Positions 17,813-26,817 are shown, counted from the stretch's first letter. The stretch is 64,000 bases of DNA from Bhargavaea sp. CC-171006 (GCF_009761675.1 NZ_QUZH01000028.1:1-64000), one strand, 5' to 3'. Numbers and translations are program-made. The notes: generated by a model not told the origin, from the letters alone.

Positions 17813-19072
17813 TTATTCCTTCCCGAGCTGCATCGCCTTTTTCAGGTCTTTCAGTGAGCGGGACGGGCCGTACATGAGGACACCGCCTTTGTAGACGCGT
17901 GCGCCGAACCAGCCGAGCACTGCAATCGTCAGCACCATGAGCCCGATGGCAAGGGCCGGCTCCCACCAGGGGAGGTCGAGCAGCCCGACACGGAGGAACA
18001 TGACAAGTGGAGCGAAGAACGGCACAAAAGAAGAATACGTCACGAATGCCGCGTCCGGGGTCGATAGGCCCGTAGCCGCAATGATGAACGCCACGACGAT
18101 GATTAATGTCAGCGGCGTGATCAGCGAGGCAACATCCTCTGTCCGGCTGACAAGCGACCCGAGGAGCGCCGCAAGCACCGCATAGAGGAAATAACCGAGG
18201 ACAAAGAACACAATTGCATAGATGATGGTCGTGGCCGGGATGTCTCCGAGGCCCATCTCCGAGAAGAAACTCTCAGACAGGTCGGATACTGAAGAAGACG
18301 ACCTGATTGCCAGATAACCCGTGATTCCGAACAGCAGCATCTGCACGAGTCCTAGTGTTCCGATGCCGAGCACCTTCGCAAACATATGCTTCACCGGCGA
18401 TACGCTGGAGATCAGGATCTCCATGACCCGGGAGGACTTCTCAGTCGCCACTTCGGTTGCAATCATGTTGGAGTACATGATGACCGCGAAATAGATGAGG
18501 AACATGAGCACATAGACGAGTATTCGCGCCTGGTTCATTTCCTCTTCTGTCTTGCCGGATGCGGAAACCGTCGTCTGCTCAAAGCCGACCGGCTCGAACA
18601 GCGCGCCCGCCTGTTCCGGTGCGAGTTCCATCTCTTCTGCACGCATCTCGGTCTGCATCGACTGCAGGGCCTCCTGCAACATCATCGGGAAGCCGAACAT
18701 TTCCGAGCTCTCCGAAACATATTCGGCTTCGATTGAATGGCCATCCGGGACTTGGAGAATGAGGAACGATTCGATTTCGCCTTCCTTCAGCTGATCTTCG
18801 AGTGCACCGCGCAAATCTCCGGTCACTTTAAACTCAGCTTCCTCCCCCATAGCCGCTAGCTGCTGAGCGAGCCGGTCCACGACCGCTTCATTGTCCGTCA
18901 CGACCGGAATGGCCTTGCTTTTCTCCTCCCCGTCGTCAAACGCCTCGATGATCGTCGTGATGTTCGCCAGGAGGAAGATGCCGGCAATGACCACAGCAGT
19001 GGTGATAAGGAAGGTCTTCGACTTTGCCTTGCTCATGAAGGCCTGTTTAAAGATAATCCAGAAATCACGCAT
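17813..19072 (-). CDS. yhaP: ABC-2 type transporter permease YhaP (NatB-like)
   Basis: 419-residue membrane subunit. One N-terminal transmembrane helix (FLITTAVVIAGIFLLANITT), a large extracytoplasmic domain (about residues 45-180), then five to six helices including VLMFLIYFAVIMYSN. This is the ABC-2 layout of NatB/YhaP. It overlaps yhaQ by eight bases. In B. subtilis the NatAB relatives export sodium; the substrate of YhaPQ is not established. Confidence 0.88.
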   Translation of the reverse strand: MRDFWIIFKQAFMSKAKSKTFLITTAVVIAGIFLLANITTIIEAFDDGEEKSKAIPVVTDNEAVVDRLAQQLAAMGEEAEFKVTGDLRGALEDQLKEGEIESFLILQVPDGHSIEAEYVSESSEMFGFPMMLQEALQSMQTEMRAEEMELAPEQAGALFEPVGFEQTTVSASGKTEEEMNQARILVYVLMFLIYFAVIMYSNMIATEVATEKSSRVMEILISSVSPVKHMFAKVLGIGTLGLVQMLLFGITGYLAIRSSSSVSDLSESFFSEMGLGDIPATTIIYAIVFFVLGYFLYAVLAALLGSLVSRTEDVASLITPLTLIIVVAFIIAATGLSTPDAAFVTYSSFVPFFAPLVMFLRVGLLDLPWWEPALAIGLMVLTIAVLGWFGARVYKGGVLMYGPSRSLKDLKKAMQLGKE

Positions 19073-19964
19073 GCTCGTTCCCCACTTTCGCGATGAAGAT
19101 ATCCTGCAGCGACGGCTCCTCGATGCTGAAGTGGCGGACCGGTCCGGCCTTCAGCGCTTCCTGCAGCAACTTGTGCGCCGTCTCGTCATCCGTTACCTGG
19201 AAGACCGCTCCATTTAGCGCATAGGATGCATTGCGGACGCCTGGTACGGACTGCAGCCTTGTCAGATCATGGTCGGACCGGATGCTTACATTCTGCCTGC
19301 CGAACGACCGCTTGACATCGCGCAGGGATCCTTCCACGATCTGCTGTCCCTTGTGGACGATGCTCAGCTGTTCACATAATTCCTCGACATGGTCCATCCG
19401 GTGGCTGGAAAACACAATTGTCGCGCCCTGATCCCGGACATTTTTCACCGCGCTTTTCAGTATTTCCACATTAACCGGATCGAGGCCGGAAAACGGTTCA
19501 TCGAGGATGACCAGCTCCGGCTTGTGCATCAGAGCCGCAATCACCTGGATTTTCTGCTGGTTCCCTTTGGAAAGCTCTTCGACTTTTTTGTTGAGATAGT
19601 GGGGAACTTCAAAGCGGTCCAGCCATTCGCGAATTGCCGCTTTGGCATCAAGCCGGTGCATGCCGCGGAGTTTTCCGAGGAAGATCAGCTGTTCTTCCAC
19701 TTTCATTTTTGGGTAAAGGCCGCGTTCTTCCGGCAGGTAGCCGATCTTGTGGCTTGTTCCGTAGTCGATCGGCTTCCCCTTCCAGGTGATGCGTCCTTCA
19801 GTCGGGTTGAGGAGCCCGAGAATCATCCGGAACGTCGTCGTCTTGCCCGCGCCGTTCGCCCCGAGAAAGCCGTACATCGTTCCCTCCCCGATCGCGAGCG
19901 ACAGGTTGTCGACCGCCGTGAACTCCCCGAACTTCTTCGTTACGTGATTTAATTCGAGCGCCAT
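19065..19964 (-). CDS. yhaQ: ABC transporter ATP-binding protein YhaQ (NatA-like)
   Basis: 299-residue ATPase: Walker A GANGAGKTT near residue 39, signature LSKGNQQKI, Walker B LVILDEPFSGLD, then a C-terminal regulatory extension of about 80 residues. The ATG at 19964 follows AAGGGGAGAG with correct spacing and gives the standard start MALELNHVTKKFG. Operon with yhaP. Confidence 0.9.
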   Translation of the reverse strand: MALELNHVTKKFGEFTAVDNLSLAIGEGTMYGFLGANGAGKTTTFRMILGLLNPTEGRITWKGKPIDYGTSHKIGYLPEERGLYPKMKVEEQLIFLGKLRGMHRLDAKAAIREWLDRFEVPHYLNKKVEELSKGNQQKIQVIAALMHKPELVILDEPFSGLDPVNVEILKSAVKNVRDQGATIVFSSHRMDHVEELCEQLSIVHKGQQIVEGSLRDVKRSFGRQNVSIRSDHDLTRLQSVPGVRNASYALNGAVFQVTDDETAHKLLQEALKAGPVRHFSIEEPSLQDIFIAKVGNEHA

Positions 19965-20016
19965 GATCTCTCCCCTTTCATTTCCTATACGGTTCCAGAT
20001 GGCTGCAAGTTTCAGA

Positions 20017-20328
20017 TTAATACTTACTTGAGGCGATGGCTGCGCCGACAATATATGAAATCATGTGCAGCATATAGACCGTCATCAGGACAAAGAATGC
20101 CGTCCCGACCGGCTCGATGATCATCACGACCGTCCAGGCAATCAGGATGACGATGGTTGTGACCACCCAGGAAAACGACCTGGCCCAATTATGGATTGCA
20201 TAAAACCGTTCGTCGTACCGCCGCTCCTTCTTTCCTTTCCTCCAGCTAAAGAACATGACAATCCCCGCGACAGCGAGACCAAACGGCAGGCCTGCAAGAA
20301 ACGAACCAAGTTCAAACCCTTCGTACAT
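20017..20328 (-). CDS. Small membrane protein in Xre-regulator operon
   Basis: 103 residues with three hydrophobic segments (LPFGLAVAGIVMFF, FSWVVTTIVILIAWTVVMII, AFFVLMTVYMLHMISYIVG) and a basic loop (WRKGKKERRYDERFYAIH). The ATG at 20328 has GGAGGAG five bases upstream, within the glutamate-rich 3' end of the regulator gene; a GTG at 20334 overlaps that gene's stop. Last gene of a four-gene unit. Family not certain. Confidence 0.65.
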   Translation of the reverse strand: MYEGFELGSFLAGLPFGLAVAGIVMFFSWRKGKKERRYDERFYAIHNWARSFSWVVTTIVILIAWTVVMIIEPVGTAFFVLMTVYMLHMISYIVGAAIASSKY

Positions 20329-20330
20329 GG

Positions 20331-20528
20331 TCACTCCTCCTCCGGATCAAATAAGTCTTCGATGCGGCAGCCGAAAACGGCAGCCAGTTTGAACGCCAAC
20401 TCAAGCGACGGATTATATCGCCCTTTTTCAAGGGAGATGATCGTCTGCCTGGAAACGCCGAGCGCCTCGGCCAGATCGTCCTGTGTCATTCCCCGCTCTG
20501 AACGATTGTCCCTGATATAGTTTTTCAT
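20331..20528 (-). CDS. Xre-family (Cro/CI-type) transcriptional regulator
   Basis: 65-residue single-domain helix-turn-helix protein: RGMTQDDLAEALGVSRQTII followed by SLEKGRYNPSLELAFKLA, typical of small YozG-like regulators encoded beside membrane proteins. AGGAGG lies five bases before the ATG. It probably autoregulates the operon through the palindrome at 21356-21383. Confidence 0.85.
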   Translation of the reverse strand: MKNYIRDNRSERGMTQDDLAEALGVSRQTIISLEKGRYNPSLELAFKLAAVFGCRIEDLFDPEEE

Positions 20529-20537
20529 GGCTTCCTC

Positions 20538-20927
20538 CTACATCCTTCTCGTCAGGACCATCGTGATCACTGTTTGGCTCAATCCGTAAAACACAAAAAT
20601 GACAAATACGGTCTGAAGTGCTGTCAAATGGGTCGGATACGATGCCAACACTAGGATCAGTCCGGCGAGAGCCAAGATGAGAACTTGGGAACTGTAAAAA
20701 GATGAACGCTCGATAATTCGGCGCCACCGTTCATCCTTCATGTCCCAATGCGGGAAAACGATCAGATTATAGAAAAGAGGAATTAACAGCATAAAAGGAA
20801 CCAGTGCTGAAAACCATCCGATATTTCCTTGTTGAATCTGGCTGATCACTCGGGATACGCCCCAAAATACGACGATGATTATCAAGGTGATCAAGAACCA
20901 CTTGGTAAACTTTTCACTTGGCTTCAT
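20538..20927 (-). CDS. Four-helix membrane protein, paralogue of the next gene upstream (DUF2178-like)
   Basis: 129 residues with four hydrophobic helices and, between helices 2 and 3, HWDMKDERWRRIIERSSFYS. The same motif (DERWRRIRERGMFYN) is in the preceding gene product, so the two arose by duplication. The ATG at 20927 has GGGAG eight bases upstream; a GTG at 20936 is in frame but lies inside that signal. The DUF2178 label is tentative. Confidence 0.65.
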   Translation of the reverse strand: MKPSEKFTKWFLITLIIIVVFWGVSRVISQIQQGNIGWFSALVPFMLLIPLFYNLIVFPHWDMKDERWRRIIERSSFYSSQVLILALAGLILVLASYPTHLTALQTVFVIFVFYGLSQTVITMVLTRRM

Positions 20928-20939
20928 ATATTCCACTCC

Positions 20940-21344
20940 CTACATCCTCTTGGACAAAATGACGAATGTGATAAATACCGATGAAACGAGGAACGAGGCA
21001 ATGACGGAAACGGTCTGATAGCCGCTCATTTCCAGAGGTGTCAGAGCGAAAACATTCACGAGAAACGCCAGGAATATCAACAAAACAATGTAGTTGTAGA
21101 ACATCCCGCGTTCCCGGATTCTCCTCCAGCGCTCATCATCCGCGGCAAAATGCGGGTGCAGCGCAGACAGGCACCACAGCATGATTGCCATGGAGGTCAG
21201 CATAAGCTCATGCCCAAGCGGAAACTCTCCCGAAAGAACCGATGAAAGGACGAACAGTCCCGCTACGGCAGTATGAAAAATCGCAAGCCCTGTGAAGACA
21301 CCTTTCCCCGGTGCCTTCAGGGAGGCAAAATTCTGCACGGCCAA
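20940..21344 (-). CDS. Four-helix membrane protein, first gene of Xre operon (DUF2178-like)
   Basis: 134 residues, four hydrophobic helices and the cytoplasmic-loop motif DDERWRRIRERGMFY. Translation starts at TTG (21344), with AAAGGAGG seven bases upstream. The operon continues with its paralogue, the Xre regulator and a three-helix protein. Such sets are common in Firmicutes; the role is unknown. Confidence 0.65.
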   Translation of the reverse strand: MAVQNFASLKAPGKGVFTGLAIFHTAVAGLFVLSSVLSGEFPLGHELMLTSMAIMLWCLSALHPHFAADDERWRRIRERGMFYNYIVLLIFLAFLVNVFALTPLEMSGYQTVSVIASFLVSSVFITFVILSKRM

Positions 21345-21355
21345 AGTAAAGCCTC

Positions 21356-21415
21356 CTTTACGTAACTAAAACTTTACGTAAAGCTTACTTTACTTTATTC
21401 ATAGCGTCAAGCGAC
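21356..21415 (-). promoter_or_regulatory. Palindromic operator and promoter of the Xre operon
   Basis: Perfect 12-bp palindrome CTTTACGTAAAG (21372-21383) and a second copy of its core, CTTTACGTAA, at 21356-21365, 16 bases apart. On the minus strand TTGACG lies about 17 bases upstream of TAAGCT, which overlaps the palindrome. This is the geometry of an autoregulated Xre operator. Confidence 0.55.
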
Positions 21416-21486
21416 CTTTACAATAATTCTTCATTTTTTCAGAATATCTTTTATAATGGGGATAGTAGTGAAAGGGGGATGCTGAA

Positions 21487-21672
21487 ATGAAGACGTATAA
21501 ACTGACGGCATACAAGCAGGACGGGGAACTGATCACGGAGGAGTCGTTCCAGGCGGAGCATGACGACGCGGCGAAGGAAAAGGGGCGCGCTCTCCTCGAA
21601 GAAAAGGAATTGTCCGAACAGACTCACCGCCTCGCCTCTCCGGAAGGCAAACTGCTGCTGTTCCATTCCTGA
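21487..21672 (+). CDS. yhzD: YhzD-like protein
   Basis: 61-residue soluble protein (KTYKLTAYKQDGELITEE, EKGRALLEEKELSEQTHR) of the length and type of B. subtilis YhzD, with the same chromosomal position beside yhaR. AAAGGGGG precedes the ATG, and a perfect TATAAT at 21452-21457 with TTCATT 16 bases upstream is the probable promoter. Function unknown. Confidence 0.75.
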   Translation: MKTYKLTAYKQDGELITEESFQAEHDDAAKEKGRALLEEKELSEQTHRLASPEGKLLLFHS

Positions 21673-21680
21673 TACGAAAA

Positions 21681-21718
21681 AACCCCGCAGCATCCGTTTT
21701 CTCGGATACTGCGGGGTT
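21681..21718. terminator. Bidirectional terminator between yhzD and yhaR
   Basis: AACCCCGCAG-CATCCG (21681-21696) pairs with CGGATACTGCGGGGTT (21703-21718), with an A run before and T-rich sequence after. Confidence 0.9.
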
Positions 21719-21723
21719 CCTCT

Positions 21724-22506
21724 TTATTTCCCTGTGAAAGCCGGCTTTCTTTTCTCGACGAATGCCTTGATCCCTTCTTTATGGTCCGCGGTTTCCTTCA
21801 TCGCCTGCTGGGCGTCTGTTTCGAGCTCGAGGACGCTGCGTAGTTCTTCCAGACGTGACGTGTGGAGGATGCCTTTCGAAGCGATCATCGCACTGATCGG
21901 TGTGGACAGGAGCTTCTGCGCCATCCCTTCCGATTCTTTATGAGCCGTGCCGTCCTGTGCGACTTCATCGATAAGTCCCCAGCCTGCTGCCTGTTCGGCT
22001 TGCATGACATCGCCCGCCCAGATCATCTGCTTCGCTTTCGGGACGCCGATCCGCTCCTTCAGGAAGAAGTGTCCGCCGCCATCCGGCACAAGGCCGATGC
22101 CGATAAAGTTCATTGCAAGCTTTGCCGATTTCTCCGCGATAATGACGTCGCACGCGAGTACCATGCTGAATCCCAGGCCAGCTGCGGCGCCATGCACCGA
22201 AGCGATGGTGATCTGAGGCAGTGTATAAAGCGCAATCGCCAGGCGACTGACGTCTTTCATGACGATGCTCAGGTCCATCGGGCTTTCCGGGTCGATCATC
22301 TCCTTGATGTCACCCCCCGCGGAAAACGCGCGGCCTTCGCCTTTCAGGATGACCACCTGGGTGGAGCGGTCTTCTTTGAGTTCTTCCAAGGCATCGGCGA
22401 GTTCCTTCATCATCGTGCTGTTCATCGCATTCATCGCATCAGGCCGGTTCAGCACCAGACGCGCAATTTTCCCTTCCCGTTCAAGCCGGATTGTTTCGTA
22501 AGCCAA
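21724..22506 (-). CDS. yhaR: Enoyl-CoA hydratase/isomerase family protein YhaR
   Basis: 260-residue crotonase-fold protein. It has LNRPDAMNAMN, the oxyanion-hole region AFSAGGDIKEM, and GAAAGLGFSMVLACDVIIA with active-site-type residues further on (IGIGLVPDGGGHFFL). The TTG at 22506 has AAGAGGTG six bases upstream; a GTG three codons earlier is an alternative. The acyl-CoA substrate cannot be assigned. Position between yhaQ-side genes and hemZ is as in B. subtilis. Confidence 0.85.
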   Translation of the reverse strand: MAYETIRLEREGKIARLVLNRPDAMNAMNSTMMKELADALEELKEDRSTQVVILKGEGRAFSAGGDIKEMIDPESPMDLSIVMKDVSRLAIALYTLPQITIASVHGAAAGLGFSMVLACDVIIAEKSAKLAMNFIGIGLVPDGGGHFFLKERIGVPKAKQMIWAGDVMQAEQAAGWGLIDEVAQDGTAHKESEGMAQKLLSTPISAMIASKGILHTSRLEELRSVLELETDAQQAMKETADHKEGIKAFVEKRKPAFTGK

Positions 22507-22701
22507 AAACGACACCTCTTCCTATCAATTATATGAATAGTCGTTCACCACTATAGGCTTTCGGTACCGTTCAGGCGTTTCCCTTTTTTGTTCTGAAATT
22601 AAAAATCACTTCAGATACCGGATAGGAGCACTCATCCCAACAATAGAGCTGCCGTATTCGTTATAATAGAGCGGAAAGCATGTCTCAGGGAGGTACTGAC
22701 C

Positions 22702-23112
22702 ATGAAAATCGGAAGCATCTTTGTCCCGGTATCGGACTTGAACCACTCTGCCGATTGGTATGAATCCCGTCTGGATCTCAAGCGGATCGGCGAGTGGGAA
22801 GGAGGAATCGGCTATGCGCTGCCGGACGGCTCCGCACAGCTTGCGCTTGTGCGCACGAAAACGCAGCAGGGTACGGAATTCTTCGTGGACGAAAAAGAGC
22901 GTCATGTGTTTTTCAACCTGCTTGTCACGGACGCCCGCGACCTGCACCTGAAACTCAGCACCCGCGCTGTCGTCACCACGCCGATTAAGGAAGCAAACGG
23001 CATGAAATACTTTGACTTCTTTGACCTGGACGGCAATACGTTCAGCGTCGTTGAAGAAGACCCGGATTCGCCTTTCTACCAGGATCACCTGGAAGAGAAC
23101 CCGAACAAATGA
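22702..23112 (+). CDS. VOC family (glyoxalase-fold) protein
   Basis: 136-residue protein with two beta-alpha-beta-beta-beta modules (IFVPVSDLNHSADWYE and, in the second half, EANGMKYFDFFDLDGNTF). A terminal Glu (VVEEDP) matches a metal-ligand position. AGGGAGG precedes the ATG. Single-gene unit divergent from yhaR, convergent with hemZ. Could be a lyase, dioxygenase or drug-binding protein. Confidence 0.75.
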   Translation: MKIGSIFVPVSDLNHSADWYESRLDLKRIGEWEGGIGYALPDGSAQLALVRTKTQQGTEFFVDEKERHVFFNLLVTDARDLHLKLSTRAVVTTPIKEANGMKYFDFFDLDGNTFSVVEEDPDSPFYQDHLEENPNK

Positions 23113-23118
23113 AAAAAG

Positions 23119-23146
23119 GAGACCAAACCGAAATGGGTTTGGTCTC
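23119..23146. terminator. Terminator between VOC gene and hemZ
   Basis: GAGACCAAACC (23119-23129) pairs with GGTTTGGTCTC (23136-23146); A run before and TTGTATTTTT after. Confidence 0.85.
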
Positions 23147-23166
23147 TTGTATTTTTGATCTCGTTT

Positions 23167-24678
23167 TTACTTTGCCGGCACGGCTCCCCCAAACAGTTCG
23201 TCCAGCATTTCGAGCTTCTTGTCGATCGATTCCGAATAGCTCAGGATGTAGGCGGACGGGTCTTTCGGGTTGTGGAACTGGGTGATGCGGCCGGTTCCAG
23301 GATGGACGAACTTGCTGGATGCGCCGCAACCGAGCCCGATGATCGTCTGGACCTCTTCCATGATGACGATGTTATAGATGCTTTCCTCGCCCGGCTTGGA
23401 ATAGCCGACGTTCTCGAGGTTGCCGAGGATGTTTTTCTGGCGGTACAGGTAGTACGGGACGTAACCATTCCGCGCGGTCCAATTTTGCGCCATGTGCATC
23501 ATGTCGACGACGGTGTCGCGGTCCGCCACTGTGTACTTGGAGCGGTTGCGCGTCATCTCGGACGCCCGCTTGAACGACAGCGTATGGACGGTGAGCGATT
23601 CCGGCTGGAGCTTTTCCGTCTCGGCGAGCGAGTGCGCAAACTCCTCCGTCCCCTCGTTCGGCAGGCCGATGATCAGGTCCATGTTGATATTGTTCATGCC
23701 CATCTCGCGGGACAGGTGGAACTTGTCGATCGTCTCCTGCACGGTGTGGAACCGCCCGATCGCCTTGAGGGTCTCGTCGGTGTACGACTGGGGATTGACG
23801 CTGATCCGGTCGATGTTCCACTTTTTCAGCACATCGATCTTCTCCGGCGTGATCGTGTCGGGACGTCCCGCCTCGACCGTGATTTCCCGGACGTTTTCAA
23901 TGTCCGGGAAGGACTTGTAAAGCGTCTCGTAGAGCGCATCCATCTCATGCGCTTCGATCGAGGTCGGCGTGCCGCCGCCGAAATAGACGGACGTCACTTT
24001 GATTCCGCGCTCTTTCAGCCAGGCACCGATTTCCTCGATCTCCACGTGCAGTCCGTCCAGGAACGACTGGACGCGCGTGCCGCGGCGCGGGAGCGCGTAA
24101 GCCGGGAATGTGCAGTAGGCACACTTCGTCGGACAAAACGGGATGCCGATGTAGACGCTGACTTCCTCGCCGATCCGGTCGAGATCCGGGATCATCTTCA
24201 GTTGCCGGGCGACGATGTCTTTCATGAGTTCGATCTTTTCCGGCGTGATGCGGTATTCGCTGATGAGCCGCTCCGAGATTTCCTCATGAGTGAGTCCCTG
24301 CCGGCGCATCTTGTGGTACAGCTTCGTCGGACGCATGCCGGTCAGGATGCCCCACGGCTGGATCAGCCCTGTCGATTGCTCGAGGACATCGAGGAAGACA
24401 TGGGAAAGCACCCGCTTCAGCTGGCGTTTTTCGGCTTTCGGATCGCCGCCGTGTGCGGATTCCTCTTCGTAGGCAGCGGTGAATTCCCGATTGCCTTCCA
24501 GGAGCACCGCCCGGCCGCTGATGGTTCCACGTTCTTCGGACCAGTCCATCGAGACGCTGATGCCGTCCTCCGGCTTCTCACCGGTCATTTCAGTCTCCTC
24601 GAAAAACAGATTGGCGATATGTTGGAACATGCGGATCCAGTCGTGATCGAATTGTTGCTGTATATGAATGGGTTTCAT
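23167..24678 (-). CDS. hemZ: Radical SAM protein HemZ (coproporphyrinogen III dehydrogenase-like)
   Basis: 503-residue radical SAM enzyme of the oxygen-independent heme pathway. The cluster motif CPTKCAYC supplies Cys182, Cys186 and Cys189, followed by VYFGGGTPTSIEA and SVNPQSYTDETLKAIGR. A 170-residue N-terminal extension, as in B. subtilis HemZ, precedes the SAM barrel. AAGGAG lies six bases upstream of the ATG. It sits between yhaR and yheA as in B. subtilis, apart from the inserted sugar gene pair. Confidence 0.9.
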   Translation of the reverse strand: MKPIHIQQQFDHDWIRMFQHIANLFFEETEMTGEKPEDGISVSMDWSEERGTISGRAVLLEGNREFTAAYEEESAHGGDPKAEKRQLKRVLSHVFLDVLEQSTGLIQPWGILTGMRPTKLYHKMRRQGLTHEEISERLISEYRITPEKIELMKDIVARQLKMIPDLDRIGEEVSVYIGIPFCPTKCAYCTFPAYALPRRGTRVQSFLDGLHVEIEEIGAWLKERGIKVTSVYFGGGTPTSIEAHEMDALYETLYKSFPDIENVREITVEAGRPDTITPEKIDVLKKWNIDRISVNPQSYTDETLKAIGRFHTVQETIDKFHLSREMGMNNINMDLIIGLPNEGTEEFAHSLAETEKLQPESLTVHTLSFKRASEMTRNRSKYTVADRDTVVDMMHMAQNWTARNGYVPYYLYRQKNILGNLENVGYSKPGEESIYNIVIMEEVQTIIGLGCGASSKFVHPGTGRITQFHNPKDPSAYILSYSESIDKKLEMLDELFGGAVPAK

Positions 24679-24776
24679 GTTGTGCTCCTTGTTTCAGTGG
24701 AATGAAAAATCTCCGTTTATTATAGCAGACAGGTCCGCCGAATTCATTTTCTTCTGCCGAATGTGCTTTTTCTATC

Positions 24777-25658
24777 TCACGGCGGATGCCGGTACTGGTT
24801 GATGAACCGGATCGCTTCCGAGATATCCCGTACCGGATCTGCCCTCACTTCCCGCTCCACGGTCAGGTACCCGTCATAACCGATGTCTTGAAGTGCCCGG
24901 AAGTAGGCATCAAAATCGACCGCCCCCTCTCCCGGCGGGACCTCCCGGAAAAAGTCCCCCCGCTCCACCATCTCCGCAATCTCTTCGTGTGAGCCGCCCG
25001 GACAGTATCCGTGCATCCCGTACACATCGCGAGGATCAGCCGCACGCAGCCGGACGCCGTCTTTTACATGGGTATGGACGATATATTCCTTCAGCACATG
25101 CACCCCCTGCACAGGATCATCTCCGGTGACCATGACGAGATTCGCGGGATCGAAGTTCACCGAAACGCCGTCCCCCGGAAGGCTGTCCAGAAACTTCTTC
25201 AGCCGGATGCTTGTCTCCGGTCCCGTCTCGATCGCGAAATACCCGTCCATCCCTTTTGCAAAGGACGCGAGGCCCCTGCAGGCTTCCTGCATGGCCGCAT
25301 AGATTCTGCCCGATTCATCCTCCGGCACAATCCCGATATGCGTCGTCACAATATCCGTTCCAAGGTCCTTGGCGAGGTCAATGATTCGCTTTGACTTCTC
25401 GATCTTCGCAGGGTTCGCCTCCGGGTCCTGAAATCCGTGTCCGCCCAGATCCCCGCAAAGTGCCGAGACCTCAAGACCGAGGTCATCGATGAACGCCTTC
25501 AGCTCCCGCCTTTTTGTGGGACTCATTTCCGCAGGATCCAGTTCACCCGATACCGCATACATCTGGACACCGTCAGCCCCCATTTCCTTCGCCTTCTTCA
25601 ATGCCTCCCGCACCGGCAGCCTCAAGTTATCCGTTATGATCCCGACTTTATTGGTCAT
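24777..25658 (-). CDS. Sugar phosphate isomerase/epimerase family protein
   Basis: 293-residue TIM-barrel protein of the AP-endonuclease-2/xylose isomerase-like type. Metal-ligand residues are visible in FAIETGPE, SVNFDPANLV, HTHVKD and a C-terminal LTVERE. The ATG at 25658 begins the canonical strand NKVGIITDNL; it overlaps the preceding dehydrogenase gene by 11 bases, so the two are co-translated. Likely epimerises or dehydrates a sugar or inositol derivative. Confidence 0.78.
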   Translation of the reverse strand: MTNKVGIITDNLRLPVREALKKAKEMGADGVQMYAVSGELDPAEMSPTKRRELKAFIDDLGLEVSALCGDLGGHGFQDPEANPAKIEKSKRIIDLAKDLGTDIVTTHIGIVPEDESGRIYAAMQEACRGLASFAKGMDGYFAIETGPETSIRLKKFLDSLPGDGVSVNFDPANLVMVTGDDPVQGVHVLKEYIVHTHVKDGVRLRAADPRDVYGMHGYCPGGSHEEIAEMVERGDFFREVPPGEGAVDFDAYFRALQDIGYDGYLTVEREVRADPVRDISEAIRFINQYRHPP

Positions 25659-26721
25659 CCTGATCGTAAACGACCTCCCGTCCGGTTTTGGATGATTCGT
25701 AGACACCGTCCAGCATCTTCATCACTTCAATCCCGTCCTCAAGCGGCGCTTCCGACTTTTTACCGTCCAGGCAACACTCGACAAAATGGTCGATTTCCGC
25801 ACCGAACGCCTCATCAAAATCAATCGTCAAATGGTCGATCTGCGGATGGATGTTTAAAATCGTATCGTTCTGTTCGGTCATCAGCACGAGTTCCGGCTCG
25901 AGCTCCGCCCCTCCATTTTTTCCGTAGAGCCGGATTGCGGTCTCATCCTGTTTGGCGTGAAGGCTGAAGGAGACATCAATCATTAACGTTGCCCCGTTTT
26001 TGAATGTGACCATTGCCGCCGCCAGATCTTCCACGTCATTCTTGCCGGCGCAGTAATCCGCCGCCTTGTAAAACGATAGGCCCTCCACATTTCCGCGGTT
26101 TCCGAGCTCGCTGAACGTCACTCCCCTGATGCGGGCGACCTCAGGCTTCCCCATCAAATACCAGCAGACATCAAGGAGATGCACCCCAAGATCAATGAGC
26201 GGCCCACCGCCCGACCGCGAACGGTCCGCAAACCAACCCCCGGGGTTGCCGATTCTGCGGAGATGGGTGCCTTTCGCATAATAGATCTCGCCAAGCAATC
26301 CGTCGTCAATGAACGTTTTCAGCACACGTGTCCCTGCCGCGAAACGGCGCACAAACCCGACCTGGAACACGATGTCCGGTTCCACGGCGGCATCCCTGAT
26401 CCGAAGCGCTTCAGGAAAAGTCATCGCGAGCGGTTTTTCCATCAGCACGTGCTTGCCGTGCTCCAGTGCCTTCACGCCGAGTTCCGCGTGCGTGTGATTC
26501 CATGTACAGATGCTGACCGCATCCACTTCCGGATCCGCAAACACCTCTTCCGCTGTGCGGAACACCTTCTGCACCCCGAAGCGGACCGCCTTCTCCGCCG
26601 CCCGTTCCATCGACAGGTCATACACCCCGTACAACTTCACCCGCCTGTTTTGCCTGTACGACTGCAAATGAAAATCCGAAATCATCCCGGCGCCGATCAC
26701 ACAGACCTTCAGCTCATTCAT
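25648..26721 (-). CDS. Gfo/Idh/MocA family oxidoreductase
   Basis: 357-residue NAD(P)-dependent dehydrogenase: Rossmann motif GAGMISDFH, VSICTWNHTHAELG, and EKPLAMT with the conserved Lys. The ATG at 26721 has GAGAGGAG six bases upstream. Together with the isomerase it forms a two-gene sugar or cyclitol module inserted between hemZ and yheA. No transporter or regulator accompanies it. Confidence 0.82.
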   Translation of the reverse strand: MNELKVCVIGAGMISDFHLQSYRQNRRVKLYGVYDLSMERAAEKAVRFGVQKVFRTAEEVFADPEVDAVSICTWNHTHAELGVKALEHGKHVLMEKPLAMTFPEALRIRDAAVEPDIVFQVGFVRRFAAGTRVLKTFIDDGLLGEIYYAKGTHLRRIGNPGGWFADRSRSGGGPLIDLGVHLLDVCWYLMGKPEVARIRGVTFSELGNRGNVEGLSFYKAADYCAGKNDVEDLAAAMVTFKNGATLMIDVSFSLHAKQDETAIRLYGKNGGAELEPELVLMTEQNDTILNIHPQIDHLTIDFDEAFGAEIDHFVECCLDGKKSEAPLEDGIEVMKMLDGVYESSKTGREVVYDQDDQ

Positions 26722-26817
26722 TTGCCGCTCCTCTCTCATTTGCCTGTACCCGTCACTAGTCATTCACTTTCCTACATTGTATGGACAGGCGGAGTCGTTC
26801 ACGACTGAAATCAACAC

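Noticed and set aside
23155-24705. Long open frame (over 500 codons) on the plus strand opposite hemZ
   Set aside because: It is antisense to a clear radical SAM enzyme with all motifs, is rich in Asp/Arg/Val as expected from GC-rich shadow frames, and has no ribosome binding site or family motif.
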